Source: Nonomuraea helvata (GTDB taxonomy: Bacteria > Actinomycetota > Actinomycetes > Streptosporangiales > Streptosporangiaceae). Taken from it: DNA of 64,000 bases. Both the position numbers and the translations under genes were made by a program. The stretch covers positions 930,001-994,000 of the forward strand of contig NZ_BAAAXV010000005.1 in the NCBI RefSeq assembly GCF_039535785.1. The letters run 5' to 3'. The notes beneath the pieces are model-generated. The model was given only the letters and a program-made list of their open reading frames with translations. It ran no database searches and was not told where the DNA came from. Below, piece after piece: positions 42,252 through 50,821 of the stretch; the stretch's first letter is position 1; the number at the start of each line of letters is the position of its first letter.

Positions 42252-44099
42252 CTAGTCGCTCGGATACGTCCTGACGACCTTGCCCTGGAGGTTGGCGACC
42301 AGATAGCCCGTGCGGTAGCCGTCTGACACGTAGACGAGCAGCACCTGGTGCGGGCTGGCGAACGCGTAGTCGGGGTCCGCGATCACGTACCGCAGGGTCG
42401 GCTTGGGGACGCCGAGGTCCTTGTCGGCCTTCCTGAGCAGGGCGGGGAGGGCGTCCCAGTTGTACTGGTCCAGGTCCACCACCGGCGTGTCCACCTTGCC
42501 GCCGATGCCGGAGCGGACGACCGCGCCGTCGCGGTAGTCGTACCTGTCGTAGATCGCCTTGTCCCGCTTGAGCGGCGCCTCGATGGAGGCGTAGGTCGGG
42601 TACGCCGTCAGCTTGACGACCTTGGTGCCGCCGATGGTGGGCTTGATCTTGGCGATCATGGCGCGCATTCCCGCCGGGGTGTGCAGGTTGCCCGGCGTGG
42701 CGCGTGTGGTGGCCTTCGGCGACTCGCGGTCCGTGGTCATCGCCGGGGTGTTTTTCGCCGAAGGGATGTCCTCGGCGACTTCCCTGGGCTGTGTGGGGAG
42801 CAGCTGCCACACCAGCACGCCGGTCACCGTGACGGCCACCGCCGCCGACACCACGATCGCCGCGGTACGGGCCACGGGTGCGCGGCGCGGCTGCCCGGTG
42901 CGCGGTCCCTTGATCGGAGCCGCGTTCCAGGGGGATGGCTGCGGGGCGTGCCGGTACCCGGGCGGCACGGTGGCCCCGGACACCGGTGGCACCGTGTTCC
43001 CTGCGACGTGCGGCCCCGCATGCCTGCCCATGGGCGGCTCCGCGTGCCCGGACACAGGCGGCGCGGTGTGGGCGGCGCCCAGCGGCGCGGGTCCCATCGC
43101 GGCGGGCATCGAGTGCGGCCCTGGGACGGAGGGCGACCCTGAGATCGGCGACGCGGCCTCAGCCGGGAACGGACCCGAGCCCGACGACGGCGCCCAGACC
43201 GGAGAAGGACCCGAGCCCGACGACGGCGCCCAGACCGGGGAAGGATCCGAGCCGAACGAGGAGGGGGCCGAGCCTGGGTCGGCGGCCGAGGCGAGCATGC
43301 GGTCGAGGGTCTCGACGTCGGGGCGGCCCGCCGGGTCGCGTCTGAGCAGGGCGCTCAGCACAGGGGCGAGCGACCCAGCGCGCTCCGGCGGCGGCACGTC
43401 CTGGTTGAGCACGGCGGCGAGCGTGGCCAGCGTGGTGCTCCTGCGCAGCGGGTGTCGTCCCTCCACCGCCACGTACAGCATCATGCCGAGCGACCAGAAG
43501 TCGGAGGCCGGGTCTCCCTCGATGCCGTTGATGCGCTCGGGCGCCATGTACTCGGGCGAGCCGATGAACGCCCCGGTGGCCGTCAGGCTCGTGGACTCCC
43601 GCACGGCCGCGATGCCGAAGTCGGTGAGCACCGACCGGCCGTCCTCGTGTAACAAGACGTTGGCGGGTTTGACGTCACGGTGCTGGATGCCGACGGCGTG
43701 CGCGGCCTGCAGCGCGGACAGGACCTCACGGCCGAGGCGCGCCACCTCGTGCGGCGGCATGGGGCCGCGCTGGATGCGGTCCTGGAGCGAGCCACCCGAG
43801 ACCAGCTCCATGACGATCCACGGATAGCCGTGTTCGCCCGGGTCGACGATGTGGTGGATGGTGGCGACGTGCGGATGGTTCAGCCGGGCCAGAGCTCTGG
43901 CCTCCCGCAGCACCCTGGCGCGGAGTTCGCGGGCGCCGGCCGGGTCCTGCTCGTCCATGGACAGGTCCGGAGGGCGTACCTCCTTGAGCGCGACCTCGCG
44001 GTGCAGGGCCACATCCCAGGCCCGCCACACCAGGCCCATGCCCCCACCGCCGAGCCGCTCCATCAACTCGAAGCGGCCGTCGATCACCCGTCTGTCCAT
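42252..44099 (-). CDS. Membrane Ser/Thr protein kinase with unknown ectodomain
   Basis: 615-aa Hanks-type kinase. Catalytic domain at 11-270 is intact: LGGGGMGLVWRA, VALKEV (Lys), HRDVKPANVLL, LTDFGIAA, GSPEYMAPE, SDFWSLG. A Pro/Gly/Ser-rich juxtamembrane region (about 280-405) holds a duplicated segment, then a TM helix (about 411-432, IVVSAAVAVTVTGVLVW) and an extracellular domain of ~180 residues (IKPTIGGTKVVKLTAYPTY, DALPALLRKADKDLGVP, VLLVYVSDGYRTGYLV) that is not PASTA and that I do not recognise. It resembles a lipoprotein-like sensor fold. It phosphorylates Ser/Thr of cytoplasmic targets; the convergent neighbours on the other strand include a pseudokinase. Confidence 0.92.
   Translation of the reverse strand: MDRRVIDGRFELMERLGGGGMGLVWRAWDVALHREVALKEVRPPDLSMDEQDPAGARELRARVLREARALARLNHPHVATIHHIVDPGEHGYPWIVMELVSGGSLQDRIQRGPMPPHEVARLGREVLSALQAAHAVGIQHRDVKPANVLLHEDGRSVLTDFGIAAVRESTSLTATGAFIGSPEYMAPERINGIEGDPASDFWSLGMMLYVAVEGRHPLRRSTTLATLAAVLNQDVPPPERAGSLAPVLSALLRRDPAGRPDVETLDRMLASAADPGSAPSSFGSDPSPVWAPSSGSGPSPVWAPSSGSGPFPAEAASPISGSPSVPGPHSMPAAMGPAPLGAAHTAPPVSGHAEPPMGRHAGPHVAGNTVPPVSGATVPPGYRHAPQPSPWNAAPIKGPRTGQPRRAPVARTAAIVVSAAVAVTVTGVLVWQLLPTQPREVAEDIPSAKNTPAMTTDRESPKATTRATPGNLHTPAGMRAMIAKIKPTIGGTKVVKLTAYPTYASIEAPLKRDKAIYDRYDYRDGAVVRSGIGGKVDTPVVDLDQYNWDALPALLRKADKDLGVPKPTLRYVIADPDYAFASPHQVLLVYVSDGYRTGYLVANLQGKVVRTYPSD
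43171..43251 (-). repeat. 36-bp tandem duplication in the kinase juxtamembrane region
   Basis: Units at 43171-43206 and 43207-43242 are nearly identical (one base differs), with a partial third beginning at 43243. They encode repeated (S)GSGPSPVWAPS segments on the minus strand. The unit length keeps the frame. Confidence 0.85.
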
Positions 44100-44333
44100 G
44101 CGAGCAGCGTAGGGCCGCCCAGTCCCCCCGCGCCATCACGCTCCGAGGCCCGCCCCGCTCTCCCGGTGTGAGCCATCCACAGCGGCCTCACCCCAAGAGC
44201 CGACGCCACCCCACCACCCTCGAACGGCCACCGTCGGCGTCAGGCGCCCAGAGGCCCGACCAGCGCAGCGGACACCTCCCCATCGGCCGCGTTGGTGGTG
44301 GTCGCCACGAGGGTGGTGATGCCGACCTCAATG

Positions 44334-44490
44334 TCAGGCGCTTCTGGTCAGCTCCTCCGCTTCGACACCGTGCAGGAAGGGCAGGCCCTGGGCGTACCTG
44401 GCGAGCTCGTCGAGGGCCAGGTGGGCGAGGCGGGGCAACTCGCCGCCGAGTGATCCGGCGATGTGCGGGGTGAGCAGCGCGTCTGCGCGG
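44334..44490 (-). pseudogene. 3' fragment of a D-2-hydroxyacid dehydrogenase gene
   Basis: Read on the minus strand, the last ~50 codons before the TGA at 44336-44334 give ALLTPHIAGSLGGELPRLA, LDELARYAQGLPFLHGV. LTPHIAGS with the catalytic-domain His is the C-terminal signature of actinomycete NAD-dependent hydroxyacid dehydrogenases. The upstream NAD domain and the rest of the catalytic domain are absent: the frame runs instead into transposase-like sequence at about 44490. No function is expected. The gap 44100-44333 holds the kinase promoter region and no gene. Confidence 0.8.
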
Positions 44491-44700
44491 CCGGCGACTT
44501 TCTTACCGGCGCCGTAGCCCTGGCTGTGGGCGGGAACGTTGGCGGAGTTCTTGCCGTTTTGGGCGTCGATGATGCCGGCCGATGGCTCGGCGGAGCGTCC
44601 CTTGCCGCCAGGAGATGCCGGTGCGGTCGACGTGGACGATGGCCTTCAGGATCGCGTCCCGGTCACCGTGATCGCGGTCGCGTCGTCCGGCCGGGGCAGC
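44488..44700 (-). mobile_element. IS5-family transposase remnant
   Basis: On the minus strand two pieces of an IS5-type transposase are seen in different frames: an N-terminal-like RDAILKAIVHVDRTGISWRQ (44613-44670) and, after a deletion, SAGIIDAQNGKNSANVPAHS and QGYGAGKKVAGR (44490-44585), matching the catalytic-Asp strand and following residues of the DDE domain. Most of the gene, both other catalytic residues and the terminal inverted repeats are missing. The second piece reads in frame into the hydroxyacid dehydrogenase fragment, so the junction looks like an old insertion followed by deletion. Confidence 0.65.
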
Positions 44701-44730
44701 CCGAGGGAGAGCCCCGGGCTGCCTCGAGCA

Positions 44731-46221
44731 TCAGCTGATGGGGGTGCGGCCCTCGCCGGTCCTGGGGGTCTTCTCGGTGGCAGGTGTTCTCACGCTGCCG
44801 GTCTTCATCGTCGGCGCGCTCTTGGCGAACGTCTCGGTCGCGTAGGCGGCGCCGTCCGCGAGCTGGTCGAGGAGGGTCGCGTTGACGTTGTCGTAGGTGT
44901 CGCAGGCCTGGTGGTAGCAGGGGTCATAGGGCACTCCGGCCGTGCCGCCGAAGACGGTGGCCTCCTCGGCCGTCTTCACGGTGTCGGTGCCGGAGCGTAC
45001 CCCGCCCGCCGGGATACCCGCGTCCATGAACGGCTGGTAGTCGGAGGAGCCGGTGAACGCGTCCTGCTTGAGCGCGAGCCGGCGCCCGGCGTAGTAGTCG
45101 GTGAAGACCTTCTCGATGGCGTCCGAGCCTGCGGGCGGCTTGGTGCCCTGGCCGAGTGAGTCATCACCGTCCAGCACGCCGCGGACCCCGTTCGGGGAGC
45201 CGATCATGTCGAAGTTCAGGTAGAGCGCGATCTTGGCCCTCTCCTCGGCGCTGAGGCTCGCCACGTAGTACTTGGAGCCATAATCACCTCCCTCCTCGGC
45301 GCCCCAGAAGGTGAAGCGGACCCGGTTGTTGACACGGTCGCGAATCTGGCCGATCTTCTGAGCGATGGCGAGGACCGTCCCCGCCCCGCTGCCGTTGTCG
45401 TTGATGCCGGGACCCGCGGCCACACTGTCGAGGTGGCCGCCGACGGCAATCACGTGATCCGGGTTGCCGTACGGGGTCTCGGCCACGATGTTGGACGTCG
45501 TGCGCTGCTCGCTGATGGTGTCGGTCCTGATGCGGAGTTTCAGGTCACCTGCCTTCGCCGCCTGAACCAGTTCGACGCCCAGCTTGTTGGTGAAGCCGAT
45601 CAGCGGGATGGTGAACGGGCGCAGCGCCGTACCCTCCACCGGTGCATCGGGAACGTCAGGACGCTGGTAGAAGGCGACCGCACTCGCGCCGGCCTTCTGG
45701 GCGTTGTCCGCCTTGATCTCGAAGCTGCAGCCGCCCCGGCGGATCAGCGCGATACTGCCGGCGGTGAAACCGGCGAAGTCATCGGCCTCACAACCGCTGC
45801 CCGATCCGGCCGCGGCGGGATCCACGGCCGCCGCGGCTGCCGTGACGTCGCCGGCGCCCGAGTAGTCGAGGGTGCGATAGTCGTTGCCATGGGTGTACGA
45901 GGTGGGCGACGGAGCGGTCTGGGCGAAGACCGAGGGCGTGAGCTCTTTGTAGTAAGGGAAAGCGAAGCGCTGAATTGTGGGTCTGTACCCGGCCACCGTG
46001 AGCTTGGCCACCACGTAATTTGCTGACTTCTCGAATCCAGGCTCACCCGAGGCCCGGTTTCCGCCATTGCCGTTGGCGATCATCTGAAATGCCAACTGGT
46101 GTTCCCGGATGTCCTTGAGCTGGACCAGGTCGGCCAGGCTCGGAACACTGGCGTCGGCGGACGGTGCCACACCGAAGGTCGCTGCCAAGCCGACCAAGGC
46201 GCCGATGGCGATTTTGCGCAC
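44731..46221 (-). CDS. Secreted M28 family metallopeptidase with PA domain
   Basis: 496-aa exported aminopeptidase-type zinc enzyme. Signal peptide: RKIAIGALVGLAATFGV then ADAS. A protease-associated (PA) domain covers about 115-225 (AGFTAGSIALIRRGGCSFEIKADNAQKAGA). The M28 domain has GGHLDSVAAGPGINDNGSG (metal His and bridging Asp), FWGAEEGGDYGS (catalytic Glu and metal Glu), NFDMIGSPN (metal Asp) and a C-terminal CYHQACDTYDN with the last metal His. GTG 46221 follows AGGAG by 8 nt; the longer frame from 46377 lacks a signal at its start. It resembles Streptomyces griseus aminopeptidase-type enzymes. It probably degrades extracellular peptides. Confidence 0.94.
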   Translation of the reverse strand: MRKIAIGALVGLAATFGVAPSADASVPSLADLVQLKDIREHQLAFQMIANGNGGNRASGEPGFEKSANYVVAKLTVAGYRPTIQRFAFPYYKELTPSVFAQTAPSPTSYTHGNDYRTLDYSGAGDVTAAAAAVDPAAAGSGSGCEADDFAGFTAGSIALIRRGGCSFEIKADNAQKAGASAVAFYQRPDVPDAPVEGTALRPFTIPLIGFTNKLGVELVQAAKAGDLKLRIRTDTISEQRTTSNIVAETPYGNPDHVIAVGGHLDSVAAGPGINDNGSGAGTVLAIAQKIGQIRDRVNNRVRFTFWGAEEGGDYGSKYYVASLSAEERAKIALYLNFDMIGSPNGVRGVLDGDDSLGQGTKPPAGSDAIEKVFTDYYAGRRLALKQDAFTGSSDYQPFMDAGIPAGGVRSGTDTVKTAEEATVFGGTAGVPYDPCYHQACDTYDNVNATLLDQLADGAAYATETFAKSAPTMKTGSVRTPATEKTPRTGEGRTPIS

Positions 46222-46433
46222 GTATAGTCTCCTGAGTGCATGACTGAACACGCGAATCCGAGTCAAGATCCGCGCAGATCCACGATCATAAACATGACCC
46301 CTGCGAGAAGAGAGAAAGCGGGCGGCGACGGTGCGCACGCGTTCAACCACTCTTCTTCGGCAGGTGGCAGCTTCCACGAAAGCCCTGTCGAAAGCAGAGT
46401 CGCACGGCAGCGGCGAGCTGCTCTATATCTATT

Positions 46434-46559
46434 TCAGGCGTCCCGGCAGGTGATGGCCGCCGTGCCGGGGTCCGCTACTGCCGTGCTCGCGGGAGTGCCA
46501 GTGGCTGCCGCGACCGGAAGAGCAAGAGCGACTCCGGTAATTAATCCATACATTCGCAT
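46434..46559 (-). CDS. Possible 41-aa secreted peptide or truncated exported protein
   Basis: On the minus strand GGAAG precedes ATG 46559, and the frame encodes RMYGLITGVALALPVAAA, an apparent signal peptide with a plausible cleavage site, then about 20 residues ending in ITCRDA. It may be a very short secreted peptide, or the N-terminal stub of a lost exported enzyme. The surrounding 46222-46818 is less GC-rich and holds no other convincing gene; codon use supports this frame only weakly. Confidence 0.3.
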   Translation of the reverse strand: MRMYGLITGVALALPVAAATGTPASTAVADPGTAAITCRDA

Positions 46560-46818
46560 CAACTTTACTTCCTGCGTATCCGCCCAGGACAGAAGGATGT
46601 TACGAGGCGAATCTTCCGCCCTTCTTCCGCTCCTCTTCCCCGTCTCAGACGAATGGTGTGTCCCCCGGCGGGCACGTGTCCGGTCGGCCGATGGCCGACC
46701 CCACTCCAATGCGCTGCCCCGTGACGGGCCGCCCCAACGCGCCACCTCATGACGAATCAACCAACGGCGGCATTTCCGCCCCAGCGTGCAGCTGCCCGCT
46801 TGCCTTTTCGCGGTCGTT

Positions 46819-49293
46819 TCAGGTCAGCACCTCGACCGTGCCCCGCTCACCGTCCACCCGGACACGGTCGCCGTCATGCAGGCGCATGGTCGCGTTGCCG
46901 GTGCCGACCACGGCGGGGATGCCGAGCTCGCGGGCCACGATCGAGGCGTGGGACAGTGGGGCGCCCATGTCGGTCACGACGGCGGCGGCGCGCGGGAACA
47001 TCGGGGTCCAGCCCACGTTGGTCAGCGTGGTGACGAGGATCTCGCCCGGCTGGAGCCGGTCGCCCTCCTCCGGGCTGGCGATCACGCGTACGGTGGCCTC
47101 CACCACGCCGGGGGCGCCGGGGAAGCCGGTTACGGTGTCGCTCACCGGGGGTGTGTTGCCGCGGGCGTCGTACAGGTCGGCCCGCCGGTCGGGGTCGGCG
47201 GCCCAGCGCACCGGGTCGAACCGCCCTACGATCAGAGCCGGGTACGGCGGCAGCGCGGCGTAACGCTCGTACGTGGCCCGCCGGACCGGCACCTGCTCCA
47301 GCGCCGACGCGTTCCCGCGCAGCAGATCGAGCAGCTCCCGCAGGTAGAGGTGGAACAGGTCGTCGCCGTGGCCGGTCAGCTCGCCCGCGCGGACGACGAA
47401 GGCGCGCAGCACCCAGAACGCGCGGACGGCCTCCGAGCGCGTGCGTTCACGGTCGCGTACGACGACGCCCCAGCGCCGCACCCGCTCCCGCATCCTGTCC
47501 TGTTTGCCGGGATAGCGCCGGGCGAAACGGGCCCAGGCTGCCTCGCCGGCCTGCTCCTGCCTGGCGAGCAGCTCCTCGGCGCCGGTACGCAGGTCGCGCA
47601 GGCCGGCGAGCTGGGCGTCGATCCAGGCGGGGTCCTCGCCGGGGCGGGGGATGGACACCTCGAACTCGTGGGGGCCGCGATGCCCGTACAGACGGGCGAA
47701 CTCCTCGCGGGTGATCTCACCGCGGGCCAGCTGGGACAGGCCCACGACCAGGCCCATGCTGGCCAGGTCGCCGGCCGCGTTGACGCCGGTGAGCATGGCC
47801 TCGGCGTCGACGTCGCCCATCATCTTCCGCAGCTTGGAGCGGGTGAGCAGCAGGCTGGTGCCGCCCTGGCGGCCGCCGGCCTCCAGCATGCGCCATGCGG
47901 TGACGGCGTGCGGCTGGATCTCGCGCTCGTACAGGTCGGCCAGCTCGGGTGCCGAGGCGGTGGCCGCGATCGCGGCCCGCAGGTCCTCGCAGCGTTGCCG
48001 GGCGGTGGCCAGGAAGGCGCCCATGCTCCTCAGGTTCTTCCGCACCCGGAGCCGGACCCGGATCGCCGTGGGCACGCCCTGTTTGACGACCTCCCAGCGC
48101 AACAGCTTCACCCTCGGTACGTCGAGACCGGGCGGGATCTTGCCGAAGACGTCCTCCATCGGGCCGGACAGGCTCTTCAGGCGGAGTGCCTTGATCACCG
48201 AGTACATCGGGGAGAGGTTCATGTAGAAGCGGCCGCCGATGTTGCCCACCATGTCGAAGCCGGGCATGGCGGAGGCGGACATCGCCTCGTGGATGAACAG
48301 GCGCACGAACGACCAGGTGATGGGGGTCATGACGTCGGGAATGGCCTCCCCGAAATTGCCCGCGGTCCATAAGTAGTCGCCCTTGAGGCTGTCGTTCCAC
48401 TCCTCGACCTGCGGCTTGAGACCGGTGATCGGGCGCGCCTGCACGATCGCGAACGCGCCGCCGCTCCGGGCCCACTCGACGTCCATCGGAGTCCCGTACA
48501 GCTCCTGGATCCGCGCGCCGATCGCGGCCAGCTCCACCGCCTGCTGCTTGTCCAGCACGGGCCTGCCGCGCAGCTCCTCCGGCACAGGCTCCTCGCGGGT
48601 GCCGTCAGAAGTGCGGACGGTCATCACCGTCTTGTCGCCGACCTGCGACTGAATGACCGCGCCGCCCGACACCACGACCGTGTCCGGGGTGACCTGACCG
48701 CCGACGACCGCCTCACCGAGCCCCCAGGAAGCGTTGATCACGCTCTCGTCACGGGCACCGGTGACCGGGTTCGCGGTGAACAGGACACCGGCCGCCTCCG
48801 CGTCCACCAACTCCTGGACCACCACCGCCAGCGCCACCTCATCATGGGGGACGCCGTTCTGCTCGCGGTAGGCGATGGCGCGCGGGTTCCACAGCGAGGC
48901 CCAGCAGCGCTTGACAGCATCCAGCAGCCCCTCGCCCCTGATGTTGAGATAGGTGTCCTGCTGACCGGCGAACGACATGTCCGGCAGGTCCTCGGCGGTG
49001 GCCGACGAACGCACGGCCACCGGCACGTCATCGCCGAGCGCCCCGTACGCCCGGCGGATCTCCGCGGCGATCTCGGCAGGCATCTCATGCTCGGCGAACA
49101 GCCTCCGCGCGTCCTGCGCGTGCGCGATCTCGTCACCGAACGCCGACACGAACGCCCGGTAGGCCTCCGTCGTGATGTGGAACCCCCCGGGAACGGGCAG
49201 CCCCGCCCTGGTCAGCCTGGCCAGCGAGGCACCCTTGCCCCCCACGGTCGCAAGATCGGCCGCGGCATCGTCGAGAGACAGCACCAACTTCAC
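46819..49293 (-). CDS. PEP/pyruvate-binding phosphotransferase, rifampin phosphotransferase-like
   Basis: 824-aa enzyme of the PEP synthase/PPDK superfamily. An N-terminal ATP-grasp domain (1-310: VGGKGASLARLTRAGLPVP, VAVRSSATAEDLPDMSFAGQ, GVLFTANPVTGA, WGLGEAVVGG) is followed by a large helical domain (~320-735) and a C-terminal swivelling domain with the phospho-carrier His in PLSHASIVARELGIPAVVG. This order (ATP-grasp, substrate domain, His domain) is that of Rph, which phosphorylates rifamycins using ATP; PEP synthase instead ends in a TIM barrel, absent here. Sequence in the substrate domain is not obviously that of canonical Rph, so another drug or metabolite may be the acceptor. It is preceded by a TetR gene (12 bp) in the same transcript. 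Confidence 0.88.
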   Translation of the reverse strand: MKLVLSLDDAAADLATVGGKGASLARLTRAGLPVPGGFHITTEAYRAFVSAFGDEIAHAQDARRLFAEHEMPAEIAAEIRRAYGALGDDVPVAVRSSATAEDLPDMSFAGQQDTYLNIRGEGLLDAVKRCWASLWNPRAIAYREQNGVPHDEVALAVVVQELVDAEAAGVLFTANPVTGARDESVINASWGLGEAVVGGQVTPDTVVVSGGAVIQSQVGDKTVMTVRTSDGTREEPVPEELRGRPVLDKQQAVELAAIGARIQELYGTPMDVEWARSGGAFAIVQARPITGLKPQVEEWNDSLKGDYLWTAGNFGEAIPDVMTPITWSFVRLFIHEAMSASAMPGFDMVGNIGGRFYMNLSPMYSVIKALRLKSLSGPMEDVFGKIPPGLDVPRVKLLRWEVVKQGVPTAIRVRLRVRKNLRSMGAFLATARQRCEDLRAAIAATASAPELADLYEREIQPHAVTAWRMLEAGGRQGGTSLLLTRSKLRKMMGDVDAEAMLTGVNAAGDLASMGLVVGLSQLARGEITREEFARLYGHRGPHEFEVSIPRPGEDPAWIDAQLAGLRDLRTGAEELLARQEQAGEAAWARFARRYPGKQDRMRERVRRWGVVVRDRERTRSEAVRAFWVLRAFVVRAGELTGHGDDLFHLYLRELLDLLRGNASALEQVPVRRATYERYAALPPYPALIVGRFDPVRWAADPDRRADLYDARGNTPPVSDTVTGFPGAPGVVEATVRVIASPEEGDRLQPGEILVTTLTNVGWTPMFPRAAAVVTDMGAPLSHASIVARELGIPAVVGTGNATMRLHDGDRVRVDGERGTVEVLT

Positions 49294-49305
49294 AGCGCAC
49301 GCTCC

Positions 49306-50004
49306 TTAAGTGGTCAGGGACGTCATGAGCCTGCGGTGGGCGACTTCCGCCATGGAGTCCAGAAGATCCAGGGTCGCCCGCGCCACTGCCTGCGCGTCCT
49401 CCTCCGGCAGCGCCCGGCCCGTGCTCATGGCCCGCTCAACGGTGTCGGCCACCAGCTCGATGATCCGCTCGTCGGGCAGCTGAGCCTCCTCCGGCGCCAG
49501 ATCGGGCAGGAACAGGAACCCGTACACGATGGCGCTGATCACCGTCATGTGGTCACGGGGAGCTTCGCGCACCGCGCCGTGCTCGATCAGCCGGTCGAGG
49601 TAGGCGTCGAAGGCGCCGCCCAGGTCCAGCCTCATCGTGCTGCGTTGCTTCATGCGCGCGAGCTTGCCGAGCACCTCGGAGTCGCGGACCAGCGCCGCCC
49701 GCATCAGCGGCCGGCGCAGTGCCGTGCCGACGAACTCCCCGAACAACTCGCCCACTGTGGTCGGCGCGCTCGCCCGGATCTCCTCGACCAGGTGGACCCG
49801 CTCGCGGCGCAGCAGCGCGGCGAACAGGTCGTCGCGGGTCTTCCAGTGCAGGTAGATCGTGCCCTTGGCGACACCGGCGCGCTTGGCCACGTCATCGATC
49901 GTGGTCTTGTCGTAGCCCCACCGCAGGACCAGCTCGGCCGCGGCGTCCAGGATCCCGTGCGCCCGCTGCACCGGATCCTGCGGCGGCCGTCCGACTCTGC
50001 CCAT
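49306..50004 (-). CDS. TetR family regulator of the phosphotransferase gene
   Basis: 232-aa repressor. HTH at about 15-60: ILDAAAELVLRWGYDKTTIDDVAKRAGVAKGTIYLHWKTRDDLF read in overlapping motifs, with a larger than usual ligand domain. ATG 50004 follows GGAG by 8 nt; the GTG at 50013 overlaps the SD. It starts a two-gene operon with the Rph-like enzyme, 12 bp apart. A long AT-rich inverted repeat at 50021-50062 lies directly upstream. It probably represses itself and the phosphotransferase until an inhibitor binds. Confidence 0.92.
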   Translation of the reverse strand: MGRVGRPPQDPVQRAHGILDAAAELVLRWGYDKTTIDDVAKRAGVAKGTIYLHWKTRDDLFAALLRRERVHLVEEIRASAPTTVGELFGEFVGTALRRPLMRAALVRDSEVLGKLARMKQRSTMRLDLGGAFDAYLDRLIEHGAVREAPRDHMTVISAIVYGFLFLPDLAPEEAQLPDERIIELVADTVERAMSTGRALPEEDAQAVARATLDLLDSMAEVAHRRLMTSLTT

Positions 50005-50020
50005 GAGCCCCACTCCATAA

Positions 50021-50062
50021 GTTTTTGACTAGATGAGAGTAATTGGTCATTTAATCAAAAAC
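50021..50062 (-). promoter_or_regulatory. Large AT-rich inverted repeat, TetR operator candidate
   Basis: GTTTTTGACTA (50021-50031) and TAATCAAAAAC (50052-50062) form an 11-bp inverted repeat with one mismatch around a 20-bp spacer; a second, inner TGAC..GTCA pair lies at 50026-50049. In a genome this GC-rich an AT-rich 42-bp dyad just upstream of a TetR gene stands out. Confidence 0.6.
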
Positions 50063-50113
50063 AAGCCCGGACCGTGGTGGTGGCCGTCGTTCCGAGGGAG
50101 TGCGCCGGCCTCG

Positions 50114-50821
50114 CTAGCCCTGAATGTCCGGGAAGGGCTGTCCGGCTGAGAGCCGTTCGATGAGGGTTCGTACGGCCTCGTTCCCGCCGTTCTTCTCCAC
50201 CCAACGACTCACCTGGCAGGCGGCTTCGGCATACACCTGGGGATCCGCCGAGGCCGCGCGCAGCCAGTCGTCGAGCGTGACCGGCAGTGGCCGGCGGGAG
50301 TCGCGCAGGCAGCGGTCGCCGGTCGGGGCGAGGTACCGGGGGTCGTCGCTGACCAGGACGGCGAGGCCCTCGTCGAACCACTGCGGAACTTCGGCGCCGT
50401 CGAGACGGGCGTGCAACTCCACGTGGGTCAGCTCGTGCGAGGCGATCACCGGGTCGACGCCGCGCGGGGACAGCATCACCGACCGGTTGAGCACGGCGAT
50501 ACCGCGTTCGCGGCCGCCACCGATCCTGCGGTAGCAGTCGTCGGACAGGCACACGAGGACGTCCGGAGAGGTCGTCCGACCGCCGAAGAAGTCACTCACC
50601 CGCCTGTTCGCCTGCTCGGCGACCTCGCTCACCTGCCGGCGCCGGGCCTGCGGGAGGCCGGGTTCGGCGTACACGCCGGGCTGGAGCCGCTCCAGGCCGT
50701 AACAGCGCGGGCAGGTGATGGCCGTGACGGACGGGAAGGCGATCACTGTCACCGTCGCGGCGGCGGTGAGGAGGACCGCGATGACGGAGCCCGCGATCCA
50801 CCAGCGCCTGCGCCGGATCAC
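50114..50821 (-). CDS. Membrane-anchored gluzincin metalloprotease (peptidase MA-like)
   Basis: 235-aa protein. A basic start (RRRRWW) and one TM helix (IAGSVIAVLLTAAATVTVIAF, residues ~7-28) place the rest outside the cell. A CPRC pair follows the helix, then the zinc motif HELTHVELH near residue 129 and the downstream EVPQWFDEGLAVLVS, where the Glu is the third ligand typical of peptidase-MA/M1-like gluzincins. GTG 50821 overlaps the stop codon of the hydrolase gene (GTGA), so the two are coupled; GTG 50827 is an alternative. Probably a secreted or surface protease; target unknown. Confidence 0.82.
   Translation of the reverse strand: MIRRRRWWIAGSVIAVLLTAAATVTVIAFPSVTAITCPRCYGLERLQPGVYAEPGLPQARRRQVSEVAEQANRRVSDFFGGRTTSPDVLVCLSDDCYRRIGGGRERGIAVLNRSVMLSPRGVDPVIASHELTHVELHARLDGAEVPQWFDEGLAVLVSDDPRYLAPTGDRCLRDSRRPLPVTLDDWLRAASADPQVYAEAACQVSRWVEKNGGNEAVRTLIERLSAGQPFPDIQG

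Noticed and set aside
44168..44473. Plus-strand open frame upstream of the kinase
   Set aside because: Arg/Pro/His-rich composition, no SD, and the 3' half overlaps the dehydrogenase remnant on the other strand.
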